The position numbers were made by a program, and so were the translations under genes. The notes below the pieces were generated by a model that was given only the letters and a program-made list of their open reading frames with translations, did not search any database and had not been told where the DNA came from. Positions 7,967 through 15,502 of a stretch of DNA of 62,951 nucleotides are shown here, in pieces; within the stretch, counting starts at the first letter, position 1; every line of letters starts with the position of its first letter. The DNA is from Clostridia bacterium (lineage in GTDB: Bacteria; Bacillota; Clostridia; Oscillospirales; CAG-272): the NCBI GenBank assembly GCA_017398595.1, contig JAFQFR010000030.1:1-62951 (forward strand), given 5' to 3'.

Positions 7967-8322
7967 GGGAATAGCGACCTTCGGTCGCATTGCCCCGTCC
8001 TTGGTCATCCGGTAGGGGAGGGGCTTGCTCCTCCCGTTCTGCCCCGTGCGATGTCGTACATGCAGAAAAGTCCCTCATCCGTCACCGTTCGGTGACACCT
8101 TCCCCCATTGTGCAAAGCATGTAGCCATATCTTTCTTCGTTGGGGAAGGCTTGTATTGCAATGGCGTCATACCCATCGTAGGGGAATAGCGACCTTCGGT
8201 CGCATTGGTTTCGCCTCCCGTTTGCCGCGGCGCGATGTTGTACATGCAGCAGAACCCCTCATCCGCGGTTTACCGCAATGCGACCGTAGGTCGCTATCCT
8301 TCCCCCCAAGGGGGAAGGCTTA
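7967..8322. repeat. Cluster of dispersed palindromic repeats
   Basis: This non-coding stretch holds two related blocks (about 8011-8150 and 8176-8322). Each has a GTAGGGGA start, a CGATGTYGTACATGCAG core and a CCCTCATCCG...GGGGAAGGCT right end. The small hairpins GCGACCTTCGGTCGC and TCACCGTTCGGTGA are included. The same motifs recur in most gaps of this window. No gene is seen. Confidence 0.75.
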
Positions 8323-8392
8323 AAACAAATTTCTGCATAAAAAGCCGCACCTTCGTACACACTAACAAAAAGTGTGAAACGGAGGTGCTTTT

Positions 8393-9799
8393 TTGCAGTT
8401 TTCCAAAGTGTATACCGAAAATGTCAAGCTGCTCGACGACATTCTTTCCCCCGACAAGAGCTTTGACCTCATCAAGCGCCGTCTTGTCGTGGGCGAGCAC
8501 GAGGCAACCTTTTATTATATCGACGGCATGGTGAAGGACGATACCATGCTCAAACTCATGCAGATCTTCACGGGGTTGAAAGGGCTGCCCACGGGGGCGG
8601 ATGCCGCCGCGCGCTTCGCCGACAGCAATGTGCCCTATGTCGAGGTCGAGACGGCAGAGGACACCGACAAAGCGGTGCTGCTGATCCTGTCGGGCGGCGT
8701 TGCAATGGTGGGCGAGACCTTCGGCGAGAGCGTGGTGCTGATCGACGCACGCACCTACCCCGTGCGCGGCATCGAAGAACCCGAGAGCGACCGCGTGATG
8801 CGCGGCGGGCACGACGGCTTTGTGGAGACGCTGATCTTCAACACCGCGCTGATCCGCCGCCGCATCCGCGATCCGCGCATGCGCGTGGTGTACAAAAACG
8901 TCGGCAAGCGCTCCAAGACCGATATTGCACTGGTATATATCGAGGGCGAAGCGGACGAAAAATATGTGCAGTGGCTGTCGGAAAAGCTCGATTCGATCGA
9001 CACCGACTGCCTGCCGATGGGGCATCAGAGCCTTGCCGAATGCCTGATCCAAAGCAAGTGGTACAACCCGTTTCCAAAGATCCGCTATACCGAGCGCCCC
9101 GACACCGCCGCGGCGCAGCTCTCCGAGGGCAACGTGCTGATCCTGTGCGACAACTCGCCGCAGGCGATGCTGTTGCCGACCTCGATCTTCGACTTTCTGC
9201 AGGAGACGGGCGACTACTATTTTCCGCCGCTCACGGGCACCTATCTGCGCGTGGTGCGGCACTGTATCTTCTGGCTGACGCTCTGCCTCGTGCCGCTGTG
9301 GTATCTGCTCGTGATGCACCCGCAGTATGTGCCCGAGTGGCTCATGTTCATCCTCCCCGAGGATCACGGCTCGCTGCCGCTGATCGTGCAGCTTTTCCTC
9401 GTCGAATTCGTCATCGACGGCTTGAAACTCGCATCGATGAACACGCCGAGCATGCTGACGAACTCGCTGAGCGTCGTCGGCGGTCTGATCCTCGGCGATT
9501 TTGCGGTGGACATCGGCTGGCTGATCCCCGAGGTCATCTTGTATATGGCGTTCGTTGCGATCGCCAATTTCACGCAGTCGAGCTATGAGCTCGGCTACGC
9601 GGTCAAGTTCATGCGCATGCTGCTGCTCGGCGTGACCGCGCTGTTTGGCGTGTGGGGATTTGTCATCGGATTCGTCGGCATCCTTTTGCTGATCGCAAGC
9701 AACGCCACTGTCAACCGCCGCCACTCGTATCTGTATCCGCTGTTTCCTTTGAACGGCAAGGCGCTCTGCAGACTGCTGTTCCGACTGCCGAAAAAGTAA
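8393..9799 (+). CDS. spoVAF: Spore germination protein of the GerA/SpoVAF family
   Basis: A 468-residue membrane protein. The soluble N-terminal domain begins with SFDLIKRRL and FYYIDGMVKDD, typical of SpoVAF, the GerA-like A subunit linked to dipicolinate channel function in spores. The C-terminal part (about 285-450) has four or five membrane segments, with the conserved PSMLTNSLSVVGGLILGDFA region. It is slightly shorter than GerAA proteins. TTG 8393 is chosen because GGAGGTG (8381-8387) is ideally spaced and no ATG is nearby. It stands alone, without the B and C partners of a germinant receptor, as expected for SpoVAF, although spoVAA-AE are also absent here. It marks an endospore former. 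Confidence 0.85.
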   Translation: MQFSKVYTENVKLLDDILSPDKSFDLIKRRLVVGEHEATFYYIDGMVKDDTMLKLMQIFTGLKGLPTGADAAARFADSNVPYVEVETAEDTDKAVLLILSGGVAMVGETFGESVVLIDARTYPVRGIEEPESDRVMRGGHDGFVETLIFNTALIRRRIRDPRMRVVYKNVGKRSKTDIALVYIEGEADEKYVQWLSEKLDSIDTDCLPMGHQSLAECLIQSKWYNPFPKIRYTERPDTAAAQLSEGNVLILCDNSPQAMLLPTSIFDFLQETGDYYFPPLTGTYLRVVRHCIFWLTLCLVPLWYLLVMHPQYVPEWLMFILPEDHGSLPLIVQLFLVEFVIDGLKLASMNTPSMLTNSLSVVGGLILGDFAVDIGWLIPEVILYMAFVAIANFTQSSYELGYAVKFMRMLLLGVTALFGVWGFVIGFVGILLLIASNATVNRRHSYLYPLFPLNGKALCRLLFRLPKK

Positions 9800-9832
9800 A
9801 GGAAAAGCCCCCTCACAACAGCGATTCAACCC

Positions 9833-9880
9833 CGCATCCACCGCCGTTCGGCGGTTCCCCTTCCCCCGAGGGGGAAGGCT
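9833..9880. repeat. Half copy of the CTTCCCCC/GGGGGAAGGCT repeat
   Basis: A CATCCACCGCCGTTCGGCGG start is followed by CTTCCCCCGAGGGGGAAGGCT. This is the right half of the dispersed family described at 13594-13795, placed just before a terminator. Confidence 0.65.
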
Positions 9881-9886
9881 TATTAC

Positions 9887-9927
9887 AAAAAAGAAGCTGC
9901 TGCGTGAAACGCAACAGCTTCTTTTTT
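9887..9927. terminator. Bidirectional terminator between spoVAF and DUF6514 genes
   Basis: The long stem AAAAAAGAAGCTG...CAGCTTCTTTTTT has an inner CTGCGT/ACGCAA extension and GAA loop. It separates convergent genes. Confidence 0.85.
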
Positions 9928-9995
9928 GTAAAATCCCCGCGGCGAAGAAGAAAGCCGCGTCTTTCGCATTTTGCGGCGGCACAGACCGCCCTCCA

Positions 9996-10268
9996 TCAAA
10001 TACCCTGCCAGGTACCCAGCAGATCGTCTAAGATCTCGGGCACGTTTGAGGGGAACACAAGATTCTCTGCAAACAGCATCTGGATACTTTTTGCCAATGT
10101 AAGATCTCTCGCAATGTCGTCTACCCGAACCTGACCCTCTTGTTCCGCATCCGAGCTGACGGCGATGCCGTAGGTTCCCGAAGATCGGTACAGCGTGTAC
10201 GTCAGCCGTGAATTGCCGGCTTTTCGTCTGCACGGTGCAAAAAGGGAGCATGCTTCCGCTTGGTTCAT
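9996..10268 (-). CDS. Small hypothetical protein, DUF6514-like
   Basis: A 90-residue soluble protein with the central block GTYGIAVSSD, then VDDIARDLTLAKSIQMLF and a PSNVPEILDDLLG end. This pattern resembles the uncharacterised Clostridia family DUF6514. The frame also has an upstream GTG (10277), but that codon overlaps the AGGGGTG ribosome-binding site, so ATG 10268 is preferred. The neighbours give no functional clue. Confidence 0.55.
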   Translation of the reverse strand: MNQAEACSLFAPCRRKAGNSRLTYTLYRSSGTYGIAVSSDAEQEGQVRVDDIARDLTLAKSIQMLFAENLVFPSNVPEILDDLLGTWQGI

Positions 10269-10585
10269 GTGATTCACCCCTATCGCGTTTTCGATGTGTC
10301 ATCAGTATACCGCGGCAAAAAAGCGGCGCGCTTCTGCGGCAAACCGACTGCCTGCACAAATTCGCGCGTCCCGTTTTGGGGGAGAAGCACAAAGCCGAAG
10401 CGCTTTTTGTCAAAATCGCACGACTTTTCCTGTGCACTTTTTCCACATACGGTGGAAAAAACAGGGAGATCGTCCCACACATCCAATCCTTTTCCGATGC
10501 GGAAATCCACTTTTGCATAGCCTTTTTCTGTCGCGGCTGCCTGTTTTTCCGAATTTTCTGCAAATTTCTACAGAATCTTTAGAAA

Positions 10586-10651
10586 TTCGACAGATTCTAC
10601 ATTTTTCGACAAAAATTGTCAAAAAAACATGGGGATATTTTATGCTATAAT
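10586..10651 (+). promoter_or_regulatory. Extended -10 promoter with 0A-box-like sites
   Basis: TGCTATAAT (10643-10651) is a perfect extended -10 element 44 nt ahead of the next start. Upstream are TTCGACA (10586-10592) and TTTCGACAAA (10604-10613), both reversed 0A-box matches (TGTCGAA), then TTGTCAAAA at 10616. No good -35 exists, consistent with an activator-dependent promoter, possibly Spo0A. The assignment is by motif only. The rest of 10278-10585 shows no gene. Confidence 0.5.
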
Positions 10652-10694
10652 AGCTTTAGATTTAGAAATACGGCATACATATAAGGAGAACACT

Positions 10695-10949
10695 ATGCAC
10701 CGCACGAAGAAACAACCATTGCCCGCGCTCACCGCCCCTGCGGTGCGCCTGCTGACCGTCTGCGCCTTTTTGATCCTCGCTTACCTGCCTTTCGTCTGCG
10801 TCTACGCATGGCACAGCGGCGGCGACCCGCATGCGCGCACCCTCGTCCTCGAAATGCTGCACAGCGCGGCGATCTCCGTCGTGCTTGCACTCGGCTGCGG
10901 ACTGCTGCTCGACTGCGAGCTGCGCGCCCGCGAAAAATCGGGGCGATAG
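10695..10949 (+). CDS. Small two-TM membrane protein
   Basis: An 84-residue protein with a basic N-terminus (MHRTKKQ) and two hydrophobic segments, about residues 18-40 (VRLLTVCAFLILAYLPFVCV) and 52-74 (EMLHSAAISVVLALGCGLLL), then a charged tail. AAGGAG with 7-nt spacing selects ATG 10695, although the frame is open upstream. I recognise no family. The 0A-box-like promoter suggests stationary-phase or sporulation-linked expression. Confidence 0.65.
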   Translation: MHRTKKQPLPALTAPAVRLLTVCAFLILAYLPFVCVYAWHSGGDPHARTLVLEMLHSAAISVVLALGCGLLLDCELRAREKSGR

Positions 10950-10964
10950 GCAGAGTTCTCCCCC

Positions 10965-10993
10965 TTGAAAAATGTTCGGCGGTGTGCTACTAT
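10965..10993 (+). promoter_or_regulatory. Sigma-A promoter of the Nudix gene
   Basis: TTGAAA (10965-10970), a 17-nt spacer and TACTAT (10988-10993). The roughly 90-nt leader contains a CGGGAG/CTCCCG hairpin followed by TTTCTT (about 11020-11044), possibly a weak attenuator. Confidence 0.65.
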
Positions 10994-11091
10994 ATAGATG
11001 AGAAGAAAAATTTCCGAGCGGGAGCGGTGTCTCCCGTTTCTTACAGCGCCGCATGTTGCAAAACAGGCGAATTCTATATACGAGGTTGCCT

Positions 11092-11664
11092 ATGGACAGC
11101 AAAGATTATTCCTATTTGAAAGAAGAAAAGATCGACGGTGCGCAGATCTTTGACGGCAAGGTCGTCAATCTCCACCGCGACCGTGTGCGCCTGCCGAACG
11201 GTCATGAGGGCGTGCGCGAGGTCATCCGCCATGTGGGAGCGGTCTGCGTGATCCCCGTGTTTGACAACGGCGACGTGCTCATCGAGCACCAGTTCCGCTA
11301 TCCGCACGACAAGGTGCTCATCGAGATCCCCGCGGGCAAGCTCGATTCGAGAAGCGAGGATCATCTCGACGCGGCAAAGCGCGAATTTTTTGAGGAGACC
11401 GGCTACATCGCCGAGCGCTACACGCCGCTCGGGGAGCTGTACACCACGCCCGCCTTCGTGGACGAGGTGATCTGGATGTACCTTGCCGAGGGGCTTTCGA
11501 TGGCGGACGGCAAACAGCATCTCGACGAGGATGAATTCCTCTCGGTGGAACGCGTACACATCGACACGCTGTGCGACATGGTGATGCGCGGGGAGATCCC
11601 CGACGCCAAAACGCAGATCGCCGTGCTGAAAGTAAAGAGGATCTTAGATGCGAGAAAGAAGTAA
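11092..11664 (+). CDS. Nudix hydrolase, ADP-ribose pyrophosphatase type
   Basis: A 190-residue cytoplasmic enzyme expected to split ADP-ribose into AMP and ribose phosphate. The Nudix box is recognisable as GKLDSRSED, then AAKREFFEETGY, with metal ligands in REFFEE. There is one extra residue between the first Gly and Glu compared with the canonical G-x5-E. The EHQFRYPHDKVLIEIPAG segment before the box is typical of NudF/YqkG. The start is ATG 11092 after CGAGG; an earlier in-frame ATG at 11053 lacks a ribosome-binding site. It overlaps the next gene by 17 nt. Confidence 0.88.
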   Translation: MDSKDYSYLKEEKIDGAQIFDGKVVNLHRDRVRLPNGHEGVREVIRHVGAVCVIPVFDNGDVLIEHQFRYPHDKVLIEIPAGKLDSRSEDHLDAAKREFFEETGYIAERYTPLGELYTTPAFVDEVIWMYLAEGLSMADGKQHLDEDEFLSVERVHIDTLCDMVMRGEIPDAKTQIAVLKVKRILDARKK

Positions 11665-12139
11665 TACCTGCTGCTTTACCGGGCACCGCGACATCTCCGC
11701 CGTGACTTTCCACCAGCTTGCCGAACGCGTGGAGCCGCTGCTGATGCGGCTGATCGACAACGGATACGAATATTTTGCCTGCGGCGGCGCACTCGGCTTT
11801 GACACCTTCGCCGCAAGCTATATCAGCTCGCTGAAAATGCGCGGCTTTCCCGTCAAGCTCGTGCTGATGCTGCCCTGCCGCGATCAGGCGGCGAAGTGGA
11901 ACGCGGTCGATAAGCAGGTGTATGCCAACCTGCTCGGACGTGCGGACGAGATTATCTACATCAGCGAAAGCTATTACACGGGCTGTATGCAGAAGCGCAA
12001 CCGCGCACTGGTGGACGCAAGCTCCGCCTGCATCTGCTATCTGACCTCGGCGGGCGGCAGCGGCACGCGGCAGACGGTCGAGTACGCACAGAAAAAAGGA
12101 CTCGCACTGGTAAATGTTGCGAGAGATTCGTTTTTTTAA
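11648..12139 (+). CDS. SLOG-domain protein, DUF1273/YpsA-like
   Basis: A 163-residue Rossmann-like protein related to DprA. It has the N-terminal TGHRDI nucleotide-binding motif, CGGALGFDTFAA, and a C-terminal YLTSAGGSGTRQTVEYA. The SLOG superfamily binds nucleotide-derived ligands. The adjacency and 17-nt overlap with an ADP-ribose Nudix enzyme fits a role in NAD- or ADP-ribose-type signalling, but this is inference. No membrane or signal sequence. Confidence 0.75.
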   Translation: MRERSNTCCFTGHRDISAVTFHQLAERVEPLLMRLIDNGYEYFACGGALGFDTFAASYISSLKMRGFPVKLVLMLPCRDQAAKWNAVDKQVYANLLGRADEIIYISESYYTGCMQKRNRALVDASSACICYLTSAGGSGTRQTVEYAQKKGLALVNVARDSFF

Positions 12140-12160
12140 AAAGTTTTTTTGAAAAAGTCC

Positions 12161-12189
12161 TTGACAAACCGAAAAATTTCCTGTATACT
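12161..12189 (+). promoter_or_regulatory. Consensus promoter of the rubrerythrin gene
   Basis: TTGACA (12161-12166), 17-nt spacer, TATACT (12184-12189). This is one of the best promoters in the window. Confidence 0.85.
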
Positions 12190-12199
12190 GTAATCAAGA

Positions 12200-12220
12200 T
12201 AAGAACAATTCTCATTCTTA
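12200..12220. promoter_or_regulatory. Inverted-repeat operator, Fur/PerR-like, before rubrerythrin
   Basis: The perfect inverted repeat TAAGAA-N9-TTCTTA lies just downstream of the -10 box, where a bound repressor would block transcription. It is AT-rich and partly fits Fur/PerR boxes. PerR control of rubrerythrin is common in clostridia, so a peroxide-responsive repressor is the leading guess. Confidence 0.5.
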
Positions 12221-12236
12221 ACAAAGGAGATCAACT

Positions 12237-12770
12237 ATGGAACTTAAAGGATCGAAAACCGAAAAAAATCTGATGACCGCATTTGCAGGCGAGAGCCAGG
12301 CAAGAAACAAGTACACCTATTTTGCAAGCGTAGCAAAGAAGGAAGGCTACGAGCAGATCGCAGCCATCTTCCAGCAGACCGCTGACAACGAAAAGGAACA
12401 CGCAAAGATGTGGTTCAAAGCGCTCGGCGAGCTGGGCGACACCGCGCAGAACCTCCTGTCCGCTGCCGAGGGCGAGAACTATGAGTGGACCGACATGTAC
12501 GCAACCTTTGCCGACGAGGCAGAGGAAGAGGGCTTCACCGCTCTGGCAAAGAAATTCCGCATGGTTGCCGAGATCGAAAAGACGCACGAGGAGAGATACC
12601 GCGCACTCCTGAACAACGTCGAGATGCAGAAGGTCTTCGAGAAGAGCGAGGAGACCATGTGGGAGTGCCGCAACTGCGGACACCTCGTCATGGGCAAAAA
12701 GGCTCCCGAAGTATGCCCCGTCTGCGCACATCCCAAGAGCTACTTTGAAGTCAGAAAAGAAAATTATTAA
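12237..12770 (+). CDS. rbr: Rubrerythrin
   Basis: A 177-residue peroxide-reducing protein of anaerobes. The N-terminal ferritin-like four-helix domain holds a diiron site with ligands in [24 protein letters not shown] and [10 protein letters not shown]. The C-terminal rubredoxin domain binds iron through CRNCG and CPVCAH. Length and order are canonical. AAGGAG precedes the ATG. It is monocistronic between a consensus promoter and a terminator. Confidence 0.97.
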   Translation: MELKGSKTEKNLMTAFAGESQARNKYTYFASVAKKEGYEQIAAIFQQTADNEKEHAKMWFKALGELGDTAQNLLSAAEGENYEWTDMYATFADEAEEEGFTALAKKFRMVAEIEKTHEERYRALLNNVEMQKVFEKSEETMWECRNCGHLVMGKKAPEVCPVCAHPKSYFEVRKENY

Positions 12771-12777
12771 ACAACAA

Positions 12778-12805
12778 CAAAAAAGCCGCCATTGGCGGCT
12801 TTTTT
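12778..12805 (+). terminator. Terminator of rubrerythrin
   Basis: The 10-bp stem AAAAGCCGCC/GGCGGCTTTT with an ATT loop is followed by further Ts. Confidence 0.9.
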
Positions 12806-12968
12806 GTTTCGCGGTTGCACCGCGAAACAAAAGGGAAAAAGTAATAGTGAAAAGTGAAGAGGTCCGGTTGATTTTTGCACCTGCGGTGCAAAAATCTTCA
12901 TTACTTTTTCACTATTCACTATTCACTCTTACCTTTTGCGTAAATACGAGTTTTGGCTTCGCCGAAAA
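12806..12968. repeat. Palindromic AGTGAATAGTGAA-type repeat
   Basis: A GTTTCGCGG/CCGCGAAAC hairpin is followed by an inverted pair: AGTAATAGTGAAAAGTGAAG (12840-12859) against CTTCATTACTTTTTCACTAT and CACTATTCACTCTT (about 12896-12932). An inner TTTTTGCACC/GGTGCAAAAA hairpin lies at 12870-12894. Then a CGTAAATAC/GTATTTACG hairpin. A relative lies at 62670-62800. Confidence 0.65.
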
Positions 12969-12975
12969 CTTGTAT

Positions 12976-13464
12976 TTACGCTTTCGTCAGTCCATGGGCA
13001 AAGCCGGACGGGTCAGCGGAGCAGATGTCACCGCCGACGACTTTGTTTTTATACACGAGCAGATTTGCATACACGGGCTCGCTGTAGCCGGGGTAATTGG
13101 TGACCTTGTAGGTGTAGCGCATCACGGTCTTGCCCTTGTAGCGCCCGAGGTCGAGTCCCTCTCCCTTTTGCAGCTCGTTGTAGGCGGCAAACACCTTGTC
13201 AAACTCCTTCGGGATCGTGACTTCCACGCTCTCGACAGGCTCGCTCTCGACCGTGTATCCAAACTGCGACAGGAAGTTCACGCGGTCGTCGGCGCTCTTG
13301 ACCTTATCAAAGCGGATCTCCCGCACCGTATCCACCTCACCCGCTTCTGCGGCGGGACTGTCATAAGAGGGGATAAAAAGGATCAGCGCGGCTATTACCA
13401 GCACCGTGAGCGTAGTGATCGACACCAGTTTAACGGTGCTCATGCGTATCGAACGGACAAACAT
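12976..13464 (-). CDS. Membrane-anchored DUF4830 protein
   Basis: A 162-residue protein with one N-terminal hydrophobic segment (about 11-31, STVKLVSITTLTVLVIAALI) and a secreted C-terminal domain. The segment FLSQFGYTVESEPV, then VTIPKEFDKVFAAYNELQ, YKGKTVMRYTYKVTNYPG and a terminal VVGGDICSADPSGF match the uncharacterised family DUF4830. GGGGGA precedes the ATG. A second ATG seven codons in (MSTVKL) is also possible. Function is unknown. Confidence 0.75.
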   Translation of the reverse strand: MFVRSIRMSTVKLVSITTLTVLVIAALILFIPSYDSPAAEAGEVDTVREIRFDKVKSADDRVNFLSQFGYTVESEPVESVEVTIPKEFDKVFAAYNELQKGEGLDLGRYKGKTVMRYTYKVTNYPGYSEPVYANLLVYKNKVVGGDICSADPSGFAHGLTKA

Positions 13465-13565
13465 AAAAAAATTTCCCCCTTTGCCGTATTCTTACTACAG
13501 AATATGGCGGGAGGAAAATTTTTATGCGTAAAATATCCGGTCGGAAGTCTTTTTAGCAAGAAAAG

Positions 13566-13795
13566 CGGGAGGCGAAACGCCCCCTACCGGTAGGGAATGC
13601 CCCTCATCCGCCGATTGCATCGGCACCTTCCCCCAAGGGGGAAGGCTTATAAGATATTCTATCCTTCAGGCTTCCCCCTGGGGGTAGCGAAGCGGCGACA
13701 CAGTAGTGAATGACAGTCCGGTGGACTGTCAGAGCCGTGGCGTGACCGAGCCACAGCGAGACGCTGTCACCATAGGTGACTGATGAGGGGATCAC
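13566..13795. repeat. Full-length dispersed palindromic element
   Basis: After a GCGGGAGGCGAAACGCC block, two opposed ends frame a variable core: CCCTCATCCGCCGATT...CCTTCCCCCAAGGGGGAAGGCT on the left (13600-13647), and AGGCTTCCCCCTGGGGGTAGC...GGTGACTGATGAGGGG on the right (13668-13792). Inner hairpins include GACAGTCCGGTGGACTGTC. The rest of the gap (13465-13565) shows no gene. Confidence 0.75.
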
Positions 13796-13807
13796 AATGT
13801 TCTAACT

Positions 13808-14689
13808 TTATTCTATACAACCAATATATTTTTGTTTCAGTTCGATCGGGTTATAGGACTTTTTGGAGCGGCGTAAGCCCTCGTTGCCGTCGTCTTCCTC
13901 GCGGTTGATATAGCGAATGTGCGGGTAAGCGCTCGCCTCGAGGTGTACAAGCATCGGATACACGCCGCGGTAGGACGTCAATCCCTTTTCGATGTGGATC
14001 ATCAGCGTGTCGCCCACCGCTTCCATCACGACAAAGCCGCAGAGCACGCCGTCCACACGCAGCATGCGCGCATCCAGCGAGAGCGCGGGCAGCATCGGGA
14101 TCAGCCGTTTGCAGGCAAGCGACTCCTTTTCGGCACTGTCGCTCTGGTCTGCCGCCTCAGCTTCGTACTGGTCGAAGAAAGCAAGCAGCTCCGCTTCTTC
14201 CTCCGGCTTGTACGGCAGGAACGTGTAGTGCGCATAGTTGCGCAGAAACGCGTTCAAATGGTTCTTCTGCGAGTGGTATTTTTTGCCCGCAAAGGTGCGC
14301 AGCGCCGCGGCATCGTAGAGATAATCCGCCGCGCCGTCCTCGCCCTCACAGGAAAAGCGGTCGCCGAACGCATCGTGCAGTGCCCCGACCTCGTGATCGG
14401 TCATCGAGCAGAGATGCAGCGGCGTGCCGAACTGCTCCATGAGCGCGCGAATGCGCTCGACATAGCTGCCGTCCGAATACCGCATGGCAAAATAGGTCTC
14501 GCCCTCGTAGTGCTCGGCAAGGCAGAGCGGTCCGTCGCCGACAAGGTCGGTATCCAGGGTATCTTTCCACATATAGATATTCCCGACGCTGTGATCGCAG
14601 ATCTCAGCGGTCGGCTGACCGAGCAGCGCATGTATATGCGAAGCATCGGCGGTCTCGATCGGTTTTACGGTTTGTTTTTGCAATATCAT
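13808..14689 (-). CDS. DUF2156 (LPG-synthase C-terminal-like) acyl/aminoacyltransferase
   Basis: A 293-residue soluble protein of the DUF2156 family, a double GNAT fold related to the C-terminal domain of MprF, which transfers amino acids from tRNA to lipids. The motif [20 protein letters not shown], then [14 protein letters not shown] and [20 protein letters not shown] near the end, are characteristic. It lacks the MprF membrane half, so the acceptor is unclear. Its start overlaps the rnhA stop by four bases (ATGA). Confidence 0.75.
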   Translation of the reverse strand: MILQKQTVKPIETADASHIHALLGQPTAEICDHSVGNIYMWKDTLDTDLVGDGPLCLAEHYEGETYFAMRYSDGSYVERIRALMEQFGTPLHLCSMTDHEVGALHDAFGDRFSCEGEDGAADYLYDAAALRTFAGKKYHSQKNHLNAFLRNYAHYTFLPYKPEEEAELLAFFDQYEAEAADQSDSAEKESLACKRLIPMLPALSLDARMLRVDGVLCGFVVMEAVGDTLMIHIEKGLTSYRGVYPMLVHLEASAYPHIRYINREEDDGNEGLRRSKKSYNPIELKQKYIGCIE

Positions 14690-15126
14690 ACAGAATATTT
14701 TTCCGCCTCTTTTACAGCAAGACGGTCGCAGCGTTCGTTATATTCGTGCCCGTCATGCCCTTTTATCCATACAAAAGTGACCTTGTGGCGCTCCAGCTGT
14801 TCGAGCAGGCGCTCCCACAGGTCGATATTCAGTGCCGCCTTGCCGTCCGACTTTTTCCAGCCCTTTGCGCGCCAACCGTAGACCCATCGTTTGGTCACGG
14901 CATCGACGAGGTACTTCGAGTCGGAAGTCAGCGTGACTTCGCAGGGCTCTTTGAGCGCGGAGAGCGCCGTGATCGCCCCGAGCAGTTCCATGCGGTTGTT
15001 GGTGGTCATGGCTTCGCCGCCCGAAAATTCCTTTTCCCTGCCGGCGTACACTAAGATCGCGCCGTATCCGCCCGGTCCGGGGTTGCCCTTGCAGGCGCCG
15101 TCGGTGTAGATGTCAACTTTTTTCAT
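14686..15126 (-). CDS. rnhA: Ribonuclease HI
   Basis: A 146-residue enzyme that removes RNA from RNA/DNA hybrids. Catalytic acidic residues are visible: Asp8 in [14 protein letters not shown], Glu in NNRMELLGA, Asp in [10 protein letters not shown], and a terminal [11 protein letters not shown] with the last Asp. It includes the basic protrusion segment [10 protein letters not shown]. The length is typical. It is translationally coupled to the DUF2156 gene. Confidence 0.95.
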   Translation of the reverse strand: MKKVDIYTDGACKGNPGPGGYGAILVYAGREKEFSGGEAMTTNNRMELLGAITALSALKEPCEVTLTSDSKYLVDAVTKRWVYGWRAKGWKKSDGKAALNIDLWERLLEQLERHKVTFVWIKGHDGHEYNERCDRLAVKEAEKYSV

Positions 15127-15217
15127 CCCGCATCCTCACTTTCCGCCTTATTGTACCATTTCTACTGTGCGAAAGCAATAAAAACTTTGCCGCATCCGCA
15201 AGGAAAAGGCAGGAAAT

Positions 15218-15280
15218 TTTCGACAAACAGGAAAAAAGAATGCAAACCCCTTTCGCTTTTCCACAAACCTGTGGTAAAAT
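15218..15280 (+). promoter_or_regulatory. Candidate promoter with 0A-box-like site
   Basis: TTTCGACAAA (15218-15227) lies upstream of TTTCGC (15251-15256), an 18-nt spacer and TAAAAT (15275-15280). A CCACAAACCTGTGG inverted repeat fills the spacer. The promoter is separated from the glycosidase gene by an inserted repeat. Confidence 0.45.
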
Positions 15281-15312
15281 GATAGAAATGAATCGGTTTT
15301 GCTATACGGCCA

Positions 15313-15396
15313 TTGGTGTGTCACCCGTAGGGGAGGGGTTCCCCCTCCCGTCGTACAAAGGCTAAATGCGGGAGGCGAAGCGCCTCCCCTACGATG
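15313..15396. repeat. GTAGGGGAGG inverted-repeat element in a leader
   Basis: CCGTAGGGGAGG at the left and CGCCTCCCCTACG at the right form the arms of an 80-bp palindromic element with inner GGGGTTCCCC and GGCGAAGCGCC hairpins. It lies in the 5' leader of the GHL10 gene. Confidence 0.7.
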
Positions 15397-15502
15397 TTTC
15401 TTCCGAGCCGCTTTGCGCGTAAACCAATCCTTTCCCGTACTATCCGACCCCTGCTTTGCATACATTAGGAAAGGGACAACCTGTCCTGATGGGAGAAAAA
15501 AT

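Noticed and set aside
8294..9982. A 562-codon minus-strand open frame opposite spoVAF
   Set aside because: It starts and ends in repeat DNA and has shadow composition. spoVAF on the plus strand has TTG start, ribosome-binding site and domain matches.
15299..15502. N-terminal extension of the GHL10 protein
   Set aside because: The open frame upstream translates an inverted-repeat element and lacks a ribosome-binding site. The signal peptide and GGGAG mark ATG 15503.
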